Positions 1-9,218 of a DNA stretch of 64,000 nucleotides are shown piece by piece. Source of the stretch: Calothrix sp. 336/3 (GTDB lineage Bacteria; Cyanobacteriota; Cyanobacteriia; Cyanobacteriales; Nostocaceae); the NCBI RefSeq assembly GCF_000734895.2, contig NZ_CP011382.1:3636700-3700699 (forward strand), written 5' to 3'. Position 1 is the stretch's first letter, and every line of letters starts with the position of its first letter. The position numbers were made by a program, and so were the translations under genes. Below the pieces are notes generated by a model that was given only the letters and a program-made list of their open reading frames with translations, made no database searches and was not told where the DNA came from.

Positions 1-663
1 AGTACTGGAAAAGAAACGTGGAACCATGAAGGACGTTTAGGTTACGAACAGTATGCTGCTTATGCTTTAAAAACAATTGGTGTAGTTGCCAGCACATCCC
101 TTGACTCAAAAGCAGAGGCAAAATTCGTCAACGTCATGGGTACCCTCATACCCGTAGACAAACGTACTACTTACCGGAACCATGTCACCAGCGAACCCTA
201 TATTTTAGATGGCTTAGAAACTGGATTTCAAGCTTTACCAGCAGATTATGCTGCCAGATTATTACAAGTTCAATTGCGACGCTACCAAGCCACAAATCTT
301 CTCACAGCTTGGTCGGAAGATAATCTTGATCGTGAACCCTGGTTTGTCTATAACTGCATTTTTGTAGACGGACAACCATGGAAAACAGTTGATATGTCGG
401 GTAAAGAATTTCCAGATGCCCGTGGTAGTAGTCTCAAAGCCGCCGTAGGCTGGCATATGCTTTTCCGCACGAGATATACAGAAAAATTATACAAGGGTAT
501 GCGCTGGTTAGGCGATCCGGAACGGGGTGCTTTTGCCGGGTTTTATGAGCAAACTCAAGAACCTAACCGAGCATTAACTTTAAATACCAACGGTATTATT
601 TTGCAGTCTCTTTTGTATAACTATGTTGGCAAACCTTTGATAGTTTGGGCTGATGAAAATTAA
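1..663 (+). CDS. DUF3131 domain protein, C-terminal part (5' end outside window)
   Basis: The reading frame is open from base 1, so the gene starts upstream; 220 codons are visible. The motifs TWNHEGRLGYEQYAAYAL near the left edge and the later AFAGFYEQT and LALTLNTNG-like stretch (ALTLNTNGIIL) are typical of DUF3131, a large glucoamylase-like fold found in cyanobacteria next to cellulose-synthase-like glycosyltransferases. The domain probably acts on extracellular or periplasmic glycan, but no reaction is established from sequence. It stops 106 bases before the glycosyltransferase gene on the same strand, which suggests one transcription unit for an exopolysaccharide. Family call is good, function inferred. 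Confidence 0.8.
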   Translation, partial: STGKETWNHEGRLGYEQYAAYALKTIGVVASTSLDSKAEAKFVNVMGTLIPVDKRTTYRNHVTSEPYILDGLETGFQALPADYAARLLQVQLRRYQATNLLTAWSEDNLDREPWFVYNCIFVDGQPWKTVDMSGKEFPDARGSSLKAAVGWHMLFRTRYTEKLYKGMRWLGDPERGAFAGFYEQTQEPNRALTLNTNGIILQSLLYNYVGKPLIVWADEN

Positions 664-769
664 GAAATTCATCAAGCCAACTAATTTAGTACCTGAAAAA
701 TATGTAACTTTGTGTCTACGTATTTTACCCACATAAACACCTTTTGATTTTCACAATTGACATCAAAAA

Positions 770-2761
770 ATGACTTCATTTTACTTGTCTGAACAAACCA
801 ATAACTTTTCTGGGAATAGCCGTTCATCCCTGAAAAAAAGAACCCTATTGTTTCGGTTCATAGCTGAAATAAACTTAATTTTTGGCGCATGGTATTTGTA
901 TTGGCGGGTTCATAACTCTGTTAATACAGATGCATTGTGGCTGTCAATCCCTTTGCTATTTGCAGAAATTTATAGCTACATCGGTGGCGTGATGTTCACT
1001 ATTGGATTATGGCGACCTATCGAGCGCAGAATTAAATCATTACACCAATTAACACCAATTTTCCCCCAAGACAATTATCCCCAAGTTGATATTTTCATTG
1101 CTTGCTATAACGAAGCACCGGAACTAGTAGAACAGACTGCAAGGGCAGCATTAGCAGTTGATTATCCGCCAACAAAACTCCGTGTCTACGTTCTAGACGA
1201 TGGGAATTCTCCTGATATGCGGATGATGACTGAAAAATTATCTCTAGAAGATTTACAGTCCCCACCATTACAAGCAGCAGCAGACAAAATTGACAAAAAA
1301 CATTTCCAACTTGTTTCCAGACTAGAAGAATTAGATAATCTAGCATTAAATAGTCAACATACTGAAACTTGGCTGAATGAATTATCTTCAGGGAAAGCCA
1401 CTACAACGGATGCTCAAGCAACTAGTTTTGTTGAAAATCTTCGACAGCTATTACTATGGTTTCATCCAGAAAGTAAAAATATTCAAGATGCTCTGGCTTC
1501 CGAGCGTCAAAACCTTAAACAGGCAATTCATCAACAAGAACTTGAACTAGTAAATCTAGCTCGATTACACTATATTGCTCGTCCCAAACCAAAGGGAGTT
1601 GCACATCATGCTAAAGCTGGAAATCTCAATTATGCCATCTTTGCTGGTGAAACATCTGGAGAATTTATTCTGACTTTAGATGCAGATCATATTCCTAAGC
1701 CTCAATTTTTGAAACGTGTCTTACCCTATTTCTATAATTACAACCTATTCACGGGTACATACGAGTCAAATAAAATTGCATTCGTTCAGACTCCCCAGGA
1801 TTTCTACAACCTTCCTGAGGACGATCCTTTTGCACATAACGCGCATTTATTCTATGGACCTATCCAGCAAGGGAAAGACGGGATGAATTCCGCTTTCTAC
1901 ACAGGAACAAATGCGATTCTGCGACGGGAAGCATTAGTGAATGTTGGTTTACAGTATTTCTCCGATGAATTTGCCCAAGATGAAAATCGTCTCAGTGAAT
2001 TTCAACTAGTAGGTGGAATGTCTAGTAATAGTATTACTGAAGATATGAACACTGCGATGCGACTTCATGCGGCAGGTTGGCAATCTGTTTATCATCATGA
2101 ACTTTTGGCAGAAGGTTTAGCACCCGATGACCTCAGTTCTACCTTGAAACAGAGAATGCGGTGGGCACAAGGTACAATTCAAGTCTTGGTACGTGAAAAT
2201 CCTCTGACAAAACCAGGATTAACATTTTGGCAACGCTTGCATTATTTCAAAACCATATATAGCTATTTCTCTGGATTTACAACTTTAATTTTTATTAGTT
2301 GCCCTATCTTGTTTTTCTTTACGGGTATATCTCCTGTAAAAACTGTGGGTTACGATTTTGCACTACACTTTCTACCGACTTTCATTATCAATCGTCTAAC
2401 ATTTGTAGTTATCGCTTGGGGAATACCAGCTAAAGAGGTTTGGCGTTCTGAACAGTATGCATTTGCCCTATTTCCACTACTCATTCAATCAGTGGTGAGT
2501 GTCTTTACACGCCAGCCAATTAATTTTCAGGTAACGCCAAAACAACGACAATCAGGAGTTTATTACCAGCTAGTAATTCCTCAGATTCTAGTATTTTCTC
2601 TGACAGTTATAGGAATTATATGGAGTCTTTCTCAATTTGCATTTGGTCGCTTGCAATATCCGGAAAATTATCTATTCAATGGATTTTGGGCAATTTATAA
2701 TTTGTGTTTAATGTGGTCAATTATCAGTGCCGCATCTTGGAAGCCGAAAACGTCAAAATAG
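770..2761 (+). CDS. Cellulose-synthase-like family 2 glycosyltransferase
   Basis: A 663-residue processive GT2 membrane enzyme. Two membrane helices (about 27-46 and 55-80) precede the catalytic domain, which starts at VDIFIACYNE (residue 106). The catalytic signature is complete: D187-region VLDDG, DAD at 304-306, TED at 423-425 and QRMRW at 461-465. About five hydrophobic helices follow (495-660). Between the first Asp motif and DAD lies an insertion of about 110 polar residues, predicted helical. There is no PilZ domain at the C terminus, so c-di-GMP control as in BcsA is not expected. It likely polymerises a beta-linked glycan and extrudes it through the inner membrane, together with the DUF3131 protein encoded just upstream. 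Confidence 0.9.
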   Translation: MTSFYLSEQTNNFSGNSRSSLKKRTLLFRFIAEINLIFGAWYLYWRVHNSVNTDALWLSIPLLFAEIYSYIGGVMFTIGLWRPIERRIKSLHQLTPIFPQDNYPQVDIFIACYNEAPELVEQTARAALAVDYPPTKLRVYVLDDGNSPDMRMMTEKLSLEDLQSPPLQAAADKIDKKHFQLVSRLEELDNLALNSQHTETWLNELSSGKATTTDAQATSFVENLRQLLLWFHPESKNIQDALASERQNLKQAIHQQELELVNLARLHYIARPKPKGVAHHAKAGNLNYAIFAGETSGEFILTLDADHIPKPQFLKRVLPYFYNYNLFTGTYESNKIAFVQTPQDFYNLPEDDPFAHNAHLFYGPIQQGKDGMNSAFYTGTNAILRREALVNVGLQYFSDEFAQDENRLSEFQLVGGMSSNSITEDMNTAMRLHAAGWQSVYHHELLAEGLAPDDLSSTLKQRMRWAQGTIQVLVRENPLTKPGLTFWQRLHYFKTIYSYFSGFTTLIFISCPILFFFTGISPVKTVGYDFALHFLPTFIINRLTFVVIAWGIPAKEVWRSEQYAFALFPLLIQSVVSVFTRQPINFQVTPKQRQSGVYYQLVIPQILVFSLTVIGIIWSLSQFAFGRLQYPENYLFNGFWAIYNLCLMWSIISAASWKPKTSK

Positions 2762-2986
2762 ATGAATATGATACTTATTACCAGCGACAACAAATAAGTA
2801 TTTCCTATAATTCAAATCCATCAAGCTATTGCACCTGTTAATAAATTGAGTATAAAATGGGCATATCTTGAGAACGTGAAAATCAGTAACTACATCACCC
2901 TTTCAGTATATGTAGTTAAATTTTAATTCACTTTGTTGAGTGAATTTTAAAACAAATATCACCAAAAATCAATCACCAAATAATTT

Positions 2987-3316
2987 ATGTCTACTAATCC
3001 TAAAATTCTTCAACCATCGGGAATACTGAACGCAATTAGCGGCAATCAATTGCGCCGCGAAATTAATGACCATATTGCAGCAGGAGATAAACTATTTTTA
3101 ATAGACTTGGAAGCCGTTGAATTTATTGATAGTTCTGGTCTTGGAGCTTTGGTCTCTTCGATGCAGAATATCAAAGCCTCTGGTGGAGAAATGTGTGTTT
3201 GCTCAATTGGTGAACAAGTTAAAATGCTTTTTGAGCTAACTAAGATGAATAAGATATTCAAGATATTTGCGAATCAGCAAGAATTCCATGATAGTTTTGT
3301 GGCAACAGAAAAATAA
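2987..3316 (+). CDS. STAS-domain anti-sigma factor antagonist (SpoIIAA/RsbV type)
   Basis: A single STAS domain of 109 residues. The signature FIDSSGLGALVSS places the phosphorylatable serine pair at residues 49-50. In partner-switching systems the unphosphorylated STAS protein binds the anti-sigma kinase and frees its target; phosphorylation of this serine reverses that. The next gene downstream is an RsbW-like kinase, so the pair is probably one functional module. In Nostoc punctiforme a STAS/kinase pair of this kind (HmpV/HmpW) controls hormogonium development; this gene is a candidate HmpV but orthology was not tested, so no symbol is given. No PP2C phosphatase gene is seen in the window. 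Confidence 0.88.
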   Translation: MSTNPKILQPSGILNAISGNQLRREINDHIAAGDKLFLIDLEAVEFIDSSGLGALVSSMQNIKASGGEMCVCSIGEQVKMLFELTKMNKIFKIFANQQEFHDSFVATEK

Positions 3317-3365
3317 GAGAGTTAAGATACTTTAAGTACTGCTGAGTAAATTGCTAATTCTTCCT

Positions 3366-3392
3366 TAGTCTCCACTATAGGGGTGGAGGCTA
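3366..3392 (+). promoter_or_regulatory. Intergenic stem-loop between STAS and kinase genes
   Basis: TAGTCTCCAC (3366-3375) pairs with GTGGAGGCTA (3383-3392) over 10 positions with one G-T wobble and a 7-base loop. No run of T follows, so it is not a classical terminator. It sits 50 bases after the STAS stop and about 40 before the kinase start, where it could act as an mRNA processing or attenuation element that sets the ratio of the two proteins. Role is inferred. Confidence 0.5.
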
Positions 3393-3434
3393 GACGTATG
3401 GAGTTTAATTAGTCATCTTGTCTGTAACTGTGAT

Positions 3435-3917
3435 GTGAATATAGGTTATAAAGAAAAAATCTTTGCTGTTAATTCTAAAATGAATATAGATTATATTAAC
3501 GTGAATCAAAAGATAAATCTTCAAGTAATTTCAGATATTACTGCATCTGAAGAAGTTTTATCTTGGTTTGAGCAAATTAATCAGTCCAAGGTTATAGATA
3601 AAAAAATATGGTGGCAATGCCAGACTCTTTTGATTGAAGGTTTTATAAATATTGTGGAGCATGCCCATCATGATTTACCTAGTGATACGCTGATCGACAT
3701 AGAAGCAATACGTTTTGATGAGCGGATTGAAATTCGCATTTGGTCCTATGGAGCTCTCTTTGATTTACAGAAAAAGCTCAAAGAAGTATCTGATTTCGAT
3801 AATAACTTCGACGAAAGAGGTCGGGGTTTAAAAATCATGTCTGAGATTGCAGAAAAACTTACCTATGAGCTAGAAGCAGATAATCGTTGCTGTTTATTTA
3901 TGAGTAAGAATATCTAA
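3435..3917 (+). CDS. Anti-sigma regulatory factor, RsbW-like Ser/Thr kinase (HATPase_c_2)
   Basis: A GHKL-fold ATPase of 160 residues as given. The N box reads LLIEGFINIVEHAH and the G box DERGRGLKIM, both needed for ATP binding in SpoIIAB/RsbW proteins, which phosphorylate their STAS antagonist and sequester a sigma factor. The start is uncertain: the listed one is GTG at 3435; an ATG at 3480 (residue 16) begins with nearly the same bases (aatata-g/a-ttat), and neither has a good ribosome site. With the STAS gene 118 bases upstream it forms a partner-switch module; it is a candidate HmpW. Membership of the kinase family is clear, the target sigma factor unknown. Confidence 0.85.
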   Translation: MNIGYKEKIFAVNSKMNIDYINVNQKINLQVISDITASEEVLSWFEQINQSKVIDKKIWWQCQTLLIEGFINIVEHAHHDLPSDTLIDIEAIRFDERIEIRIWSYGALFDLQKKLKEVSDFDNNFDERGRGLKIMSEIAEKLTYELEADNRCCLFMSKNI

Positions 3918-4335
3918 CTATATAGAAATATGTAACTGCAATTAAAGAATTAGGAAGTTTAGCTTTATTTGTCTTTGTCTAAATTTATATTATTGATGGG
4001 TAAAGCCACAGCACAATTTCGTCGGTAGAAATTAAGTTTTCAGGAAAATTTATAAACTTGTGTATATACCTAGGGTCAGAAATACGGGATTTTGACGCAT
4101 CACGACTGGTAAATTGTGTATTTTAGACTTTACAGGCTGAATCGATATAGGGGAAAGTGAAAGGGAAAAGAGCGATCGCCACTAGAATCATCCTCTGGAA
4201 AGCTAGGGATAAGGGTGAGTCAAATTTATATATCTAGAGGCTTGTGCTAGTACACTTTAGATACTAGACATATTAAGAGGTTAGTTTTTAGCAAAGCTTG
4301 CCCTTGCGATCGCAGTTCTCAGAATATCCCCAACA
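3918..4335. other. Gene-free stretch, 418 bases
   Basis: AT-rich spacer before the CNNM/CorC gene. It holds two HIP1-related sites (agcgatcgcc near 4171 and gcgatcgc near 4307). I see no tRNA, no convincing open frame and no strong hairpin. It should contain the promoter of the downstream gene, but no clear -10/-35 pair stands out. Confidence 0.5.
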
Positions 4336-5628
4336 GTGGAAATTTTTATTGTTCTTTTACTTATTCTTGCCAACGCTTTGTTTGTCATGTCAGAGTTGGC
4401 GATCGTTTCTGCACGAAAGGTTCGCTTACAACAGTCAGCAGAGCGAGGTGATGCTAATGCTCGTGTGGCTTTAGAATTGGCATCTTCTCCTAATCAGTTT
4501 TTGGGTACGGTACAAATTGGTATTACCCTACTGACTATTCTCTCTGGTGCTTATGGTGAAGAGACTTTTTCCAAAAGAATCGCACCGTTGTTGAGTTCTA
4601 TTCCTTTACAGCCTTCCTATAAGGAGCAGTTAGCGAATGGATTAGCTATTCTAATCATTACCTATCTGACATTAATTATCGGGGAATTAGTCCCCAAGCG
4701 TCTAGCCTTGAATCACCCCGAACCTATTGCTGCGGTGATGGCAATTCCGATGCGGATGTTATCGACTGTAACTGCTCCCATTGTTTACCTGTTGAGTGCT
4801 TCTACAGAAACGGTGTTGCGAGTGTTGGGGATTCGTCCTTCCACCGAACCCCAGGTGACAGAGGAAGAAATTCGCGTTTTGATTGAGCAGGGAACAGAGG
4901 AAGGAACCTTTGAGGAGGCAGAACAGGATATGGTTGAAAGAGTGTTTCGTTTAGGCGATCGCCCTGTTAGCGCCCTGATGACACCTCGCCCTGATATCGT
5001 GTGGTTAGATTTGGAGGATACGGCGGAGGAAAATCGCAAAAAAATCATCGACAGTAGTTATTCTCGCTACCCAGTATGTCAAGGTGGGTTAGATAATGTT
5101 TTGGGTATTATCCCCGTTACAGACTTACTAGCTCGCTGTTTTTGCGGTGAAGCCTTAGATCTAACGGTAGGTTTGCGCCCTCCAGTATTTGTACCAGAAA
5201 GCACCCGTGGCTTAAAGGTACTGGAATTATTTAAACAAACTGTCACCCATATGGCATTAGTTGTAGATGAGTATGGTGTGATTCAAGGATTGGTGACTCT
5301 CAATGATGTCATGATTGAAATTGTTGGCGATGTACCTTCAATTGATGGGGAAGACGATCCCCAAGCAGTCCAACGGGAAGACGGTTCTTGGCTGTTGGAT
5401 GGTATGTTACCTGTAGAGGAATTTTTAGAACTATTTGACCTAGAAGAATTACATCCCCAAGAACATAGTAGTTATCAAACTCTAGGTGGTTTTGTGATTA
5501 CTCAACTTGGACGTATTCCCGCAGCTGCCGATCATTTTGAATGGCAAGGTATGCGTTTTGAGGTGATGGATATGGATGGAAACCGTGTAGATAAGGTGTT
5601 AGTTGTACCACCAGGAATGAAAAGTTAG
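4336..5628 (+). CDS. CNNM/CBS/CorC-domain membrane protein (hemolysin C family)
   Basis: A 430-residue integral membrane protein. The N-terminal CNNM (DUF21) domain with about four helices covers residues 1-190, starting with EIFIVLLLILANALFVMSEL. A pair of CBS domains follows (about 200-320, including MTPRPDIVWLD and YSRYPVC), then a CorC/HlyC C-terminal domain (about 345-425, ending VLVVPPG). Family members are linked to Mg2+/Co2+ export and to membrane integrity; the older name hemolysin is not supported functionally. The start is GTG; it is preferred because the first helix begins right after it and the next ATG (residue 18) lies inside that helix. No clear ribosome site. Confidence 0.88.
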   Translation: MEIFIVLLLILANALFVMSELAIVSARKVRLQQSAERGDANARVALELASSPNQFLGTVQIGITLLTILSGAYGEETFSKRIAPLLSSIPLQPSYKEQLANGLAILIITYLTLIIGELVPKRLALNHPEPIAAVMAIPMRMLSTVTAPIVYLLSASTETVLRVLGIRPSTEPQVTEEEIRVLIEQGTEEGTFEEAEQDMVERVFRLGDRPVSALMTPRPDIVWLDLEDTAEENRKKIIDSSYSRYPVCQGGLDNVLGIIPVTDLLARCFCGEALDLTVGLRPPVFVPESTRGLKVLELFKQTVTHMALVVDEYGVIQGLVTLNDVMIEIVGDVPSIDGEDDPQAVQREDGSWLLDGMLPVEEFLELFDLEELHPQEHSSYQTLGGFVITQLGRIPAAADHFEWQGMRFEVMDMDGNRVDKVLVVPPGMKS

Positions 5629-5646
5629 GGTGAGGGTTAACACAAT

Positions 5647-5686
5647 TCGTAATTCTACCTGCGGGAGAGTTACGCTAACGTAATTG
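5647..5686. repeat. Dispersed palindromic repeat, solo copy
   Basis: The sequence around CTGCGGGAGAGTTACGCTAA, flanked by aattcgtaatt and cgtaatt, matches in inverted orientation the right half of the MITE at 39565-39678 (gttagctctcccgcaggg and flanks), with only a few mismatches over about 40 bases. It appears to be a fragment of the same element family. Confidence 0.7.
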
Positions 5687-5857
5687 TCTTTTGTAACGGG
5701 GATTTTACCTTGATGCTGTCTGAGCTTGTCAAAGGACACAAAATATACTGCTTATAAATCAGGGTAATTAACCCCCCAATTTACTTACATCTGTCTTTCT
5801 TTGTGATGTTCCCTATTTTCCCTTACCTATTATCTATTCCCCATTCCCTAGTCTCAT

Positions 5858-5903
5858 CTGATGTGAATTAGAAATTAGAAACACCTTTTATACCATAAGG
5901 TTT
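5858..5903. repeat. Dispersed repeat tgatgtgaattagaaa...taaggttttcaa, uninterrupted copy
   Basis: This copy reads TGATGTGAATTAG, then cctttta-tacca-taaggttttcaa without interruption. The copy at 39539-39692 has the same left and right parts but is split by a 114-base element with terminal inverted repeats. The pair shows insertion, or excision, of that element. Confidence 0.7.
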
Positions 5904-5942
5904 TCAATATTGATTCACAACTCATTACCCATTCCTCATTAC

Positions 5943-6701
5943 TCATTCCTCCCTATTCCCCTTCCCTAATATCAACTTTGCTAATTCACAAAATCCCTCA
6001 CCCTCGGAGTTAGCGGTGATATGAGTCGGATGGTGTTGTAACTTATCTAAGTATTCCCGCACATTTGCCACACCCACGGAGAAGGGAAAATAACTTCTAT
6101 TAAATAAACTCTCATCATTGGGGCTATCACCAACGGTGACAATTTCTTGAGGTGAGTATTGGGGAAAATATTCTCGTAATACCTGAGATAAACCGATTGC
6201 TTTATCTTGTTGCTGGGGTTTGATGTGACATTGCACCGTACTGTAGGTGAATCCCCATCCTAATTGCTGACACATATTCGCCATGGTTTGCAATTCTTGG
6301 GTGGTGAATCCGGTGACATCAAATGTCCAATCAGTAATCCGGAAGCGGTTATCGTGGGATTCTTGAATTTGGGGAAATTTTCCCTGTAACTCGGCAAAAA
6401 CTGCTGCTAACTGTTGTCGATGGTGGGTGATATTGTCTATGGGTGTTAAAGGAATGGGGCGATCGCTACCACCTAGATAAAAGATACCGCCATTTTCGGC
6501 GATCGCTCCTGCCACTGGTAAATAACTAGCAATTCCATTTACCCAACCCCCAGAACGTCCGGTGACAATCACCACTGTAATCCCTGCGGTGGCTAAATCT
6601 ACCAAACTTTGTAGCAATTTACTTGTAAATTTACCCTGGGTTGTCAGAGTACCATCCATATCTGTCGCAACTAGGCGAATTTGGGAATAATTAGTCATCA
6701 T
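5943..6701 (-). CDS. HAD-superfamily (Cof-type, IIB) phosphatase
   Basis: A 252-residue HAD hydrolase with a C2b cap. Motif I is VATDMDGTLTT (nucleophile Asp and acid/base Asp two residues later), motif II VVIVTGRS, and motif IV VTVGDSPNDESLF. These are all intact, so it should be an active Mg2+-dependent phosphatase on a small phosphorylated metabolite, perhaps a sugar phosphate; the substrate cannot be read from sequence. Two ATG codons in a row open the gene (6701 and 6698). Its first base abuts the stop codon of the acylase gene, so the two are almost certainly co-transcribed with translational coupling. Confidence 0.87.
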   Translation of the reverse strand: MMTNYSQIRLVATDMDGTLTTQGKFTSKLLQSLVDLATAGITVVIVTGRSGGWVNGIASYLPVAGAIAENGGIFYLGGSDRPIPLTPIDNITHHRQQLAAVFAELQGKFPQIQESHDNRFRITDWTFDVTGFTTQELQTMANMCQQLGWGFTYSTVQCHIKPQQQDKAIGLSQVLREYFPQYSPQEIVTVGDSPNDESLFNRSYFPFSVGVANVREYLDKLQHHPTHITANSEGEGFCELAKLILGKGNREE

Positions 6702-9218
6702 CTATGGTTGTAAAATTAACTTACTCTTCGCCTGCTTAAATATATGAGCTTTTTGCCATCCCAGGGGATGATAGCGAAAATTTCTCCACGGTTCAATCAT
6801 GTCATCATAATGGCGATGAAAAGCATGTCCCGATTGCCCAGGGGTGTGCATTCCTAAGGAATTATCCCAATTATTCACATCAACAATCATCCGCATAGAA
6901 GCTAAAGATTCAGCAGTAAAATCATTTTTGGGATTCCAATTACTAGCATTGACAATGGAATTTCCCCCCGCAACTGCAAACTTGCCACGATTCAATAAAA
7001 ACTCAATGGGAGGAACACCGGATTTTCCTAAGCTTTGGTTCCGAAAATTAATTGTATGTAAATTTCCCCAGCGCCATTTATTGATATTACGCCCTAAAGT
7101 TGCCTCTAATTCCTTCACTCCCCCTTGCAAAGCTTGCCGGAAAATATCATCACGGGTTTCCTTGTTCTTTGTCTGGGGATTATCCCACCACTGACTCTCT
7201 GGTTGTTGACTCAAATTATCGATGACAGTGAACCAACGACTACCCCCAGAGGGTAAATAATCCAGTGGTAACTTCCCTGTAAAATTATCTATCAGTAAGT
7301 GTTTCCAAAAGGCGGCAAAAATCGCGGCTCCTTGACTATTAATATTATCTTGAAAATCCCACTTTTGTAATATTCTCTGAAATTTCTGCAAATAGACATC
7401 TGATAATTTTAACTTCAGTAATAGTGGGACAATTTTGACAGCTATGAGATTTTTGTTGTCTGTCTGAATGGTTTGCATATCCTGAAAATTTAAACCCTGT
7501 TTCTTAGCTGTAATCATTTCCACAATTCTCTGGGCACGGAAACCATAGTCCCATTCATTGGAAATTAAATCAGGATAAGTTTTGTCTATTACCGCATTAT
7601 TAGCAGTGACAATATATCCAGATTCAGGATTGAATAAACTGGGCAATTTTTCAAAGGGAATATATCCTTGCCACTCAAATTTATCTGTCCATCCTGGTAC
7701 AGGTAATAATCCATTGCCCCCTTGACGTACAGGAATTTTACCAGGCATTTGATAACCGATATTACCATCAGTATCTGCATAGACAAAATTTTGAGCCGGA
7801 ACATCGAAATCCTTTACCCCATCTTGAAATTCCTGCCAATTTTGACTTCGGTTGATTTTGACAATTGCCGATGCTAAATTAGATGCTTCTAAAGCTGTCC
7901 AACGTAAGGATAAGGCAGCATTTTTCGGTAGGGGAATTCCGAATCTTTTTTGAAAGTCTTTTAACTTGGGATAAACATCAGAAATAATCGGACCATGACG
8001 AGTATAACGTACAGTTTCTGTGACTGTTTTCTCCCCTGCAACTTGAATATTTTCTCTTACCAGTTGCATATCTACCCATTTACCGTTGAATTCATATTGC
8101 AGAGGATTATTTGGATTAATCTTCTCAATATATAAATCCATCACATCCGGTTCTAAGTTTGTCACACCCCAGGCAATTTTATCATTATGACCAATAATTA
8201 CTCCTGCCATTCCCGGAAAGGAAAATCCCGCGACATCATAGGGACATTCAGCATTTTTAACTGTGCAATGTAGCCCGACTTCATACCAAATTGATGGTAT
8301 TTGTACACCCAAATGGGGGTCATTGGCAAGGATAGGTTTACCTGTATTGGTTAGTTTTCCCGATATCACCCAATTATTAGAACCAATACCCATATCAGGG
8401 GAATGGGAGGAAAGGGAGAATAGTGAAGGTGAAAGGGTTGTGGTGGAAGGGTGAAGGGGAACAGGGGAAGGTGAAAAAGCAATTGTTTCAGATAGCTTGC
8501 TGTTGGAAGTTGGGCTAACTTTACTACTAACTACTATGGGATGGTTGTCAGGGTAAGGGGGAAATAAATCTTCTACCTGCTGAGGTGTGAGGGTTTTGAG
8601 GAGGATACTACGCTCAATTTCTACCTCTAAATTATCTCCTAAATCGTAAGCCATGACTTTACCCCAGGTGAGGGTGTGGATAGGTTGCCATGGTTCGGGT
8701 TTATAACCGGGGTTGAGAAATTTCAGAATATTGTATTCTAAACTGAGGGCTTGATTTTGATGCTGTTCTAAATAGCTATTGACTCCTGTGGTGTATGCTT
8801 GGAGAATTTTTTGAGTTTCTGTATTGAGTTGACTAAATTCTGCCTTTGCAACTCTTCCCCATCCGATAGTACGGAGAAATCTATCCGTTGGTAGTTGAGA
8901 TTTCCCAAAGATTTCCCCTAATCTACCAGAACCAACGTGTCGCCAAAAGTCCATTTGCCAAAAGCGATCTTGTGCATGGATGTAACCCTGTGCAAGGAAG
9001 AGATCGTGGATATTTGTGGCGTAAATATGGGGTATACCCCAACGATCGCGGTGAATTTCTACTGCTGCGGTGAGTTCTGGTAGGGTGATTTTACCGCTTT
9101 CCTGGGGAAAAGATTGACGAATTGTCTTGGCGATCGCCCCTCCGCAAATTAAGGTGAGTAGCAAAACGCTCATACAGATGCACTTAATAACTCGATTACG
9201 CAGTAGCTTTCTCAACAT
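6702..9218 (-). CDS. Penicillin acylase family (S45) Ntn-hydrolase
   Basis: An 838-residue precursor with an N-terminal membrane/signal helix (about 13-30). The family matures by self-cleavage into alpha and beta chains; the beta chain begins with the catalytic serine, here S280 of GSNNWVISG. Other marks are RDRWGIPHIYA, QDRFWQMD in the alpha chain and NFVYADTDGNIGY and TANNAV in the beta chain. It likely hydrolyses an amide such as an acyl-homoserine lactone or a related N-acyl compound in the periplasm; several cyanobacterial members do so, but substrate is inferred. The segment just before S280 (about 250-275) is a Ser/Pro/Thr-rich low-complexity spacer. The HAD phosphatase gene follows directly. 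Confidence 0.88.
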   Translation of the reverse strand: MLRKLLRNRVIKCICMSVLLLTLICGGAIAKTIRQSFPQESGKITLPELTAAVEIHRDRWGIPHIYATNIHDLFLAQGYIHAQDRFWQMDFWRHVGSGRLGEIFGKSQLPTDRFLRTIGWGRVAKAEFSQLNTETQKILQAYTTGVNSYLEQHQNQALSLEYNILKFLNPGYKPEPWQPIHTLTWGKVMAYDLGDNLEVEIERSILLKTLTPQQVEDLFPPYPDNHPIVVSSKVSPTSNSKLSETIAFSPSPVPLHPSTTTLSPSLFSLSSHSPDMGIGSNNWVISGKLTNTGKPILANDPHLGVQIPSIWYEVGLHCTVKNAECPYDVAGFSFPGMAGVIIGHNDKIAWGVTNLEPDVMDLYIEKINPNNPLQYEFNGKWVDMQLVRENIQVAGEKTVTETVRYTRHGPIISDVYPKLKDFQKRFGIPLPKNAALSLRWTALEASNLASAIVKINRSQNWQEFQDGVKDFDVPAQNFVYADTDGNIGYQMPGKIPVRQGGNGLLPVPGWTDKFEWQGYIPFEKLPSLFNPESGYIVTANNAVIDKTYPDLISNEWDYGFRAQRIVEMITAKKQGLNFQDMQTIQTDNKNLIAVKIVPLLLKLKLSDVYLQKFQRILQKWDFQDNINSQGAAIFAAFWKHLLIDNFTGKLPLDYLPSGGSRWFTVIDNLSQQPESQWWDNPQTKNKETRDDIFRQALQGGVKELEATLGRNINKWRWGNLHTINFRNQSLGKSGVPPIEFLLNRGKFAVAGGNSIVNASNWNPKNDFTAESLASMRMIVDVNNWDNSLGMHTPGQSGHAFHRHYDDMIEPWRNFRYHPLGWQKAHIFKQAKSKLILQP

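Larger units (their letters stand above)
5629..5942. other. Gene-free stretch with dispersed repeats, 314 bases
   Basis: Convergent spacer between the CorC-type gene and the HAD phosphatase. It contains a copy of the palindromic element annotated at 5647-5686 and of the tgatgtgaattag repeat at 5858-5903, followed by CCCATTCCTCATTACTCATT-type low-complexity sequence that is common between cyanobacterial genes. Confidence 0.6.
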
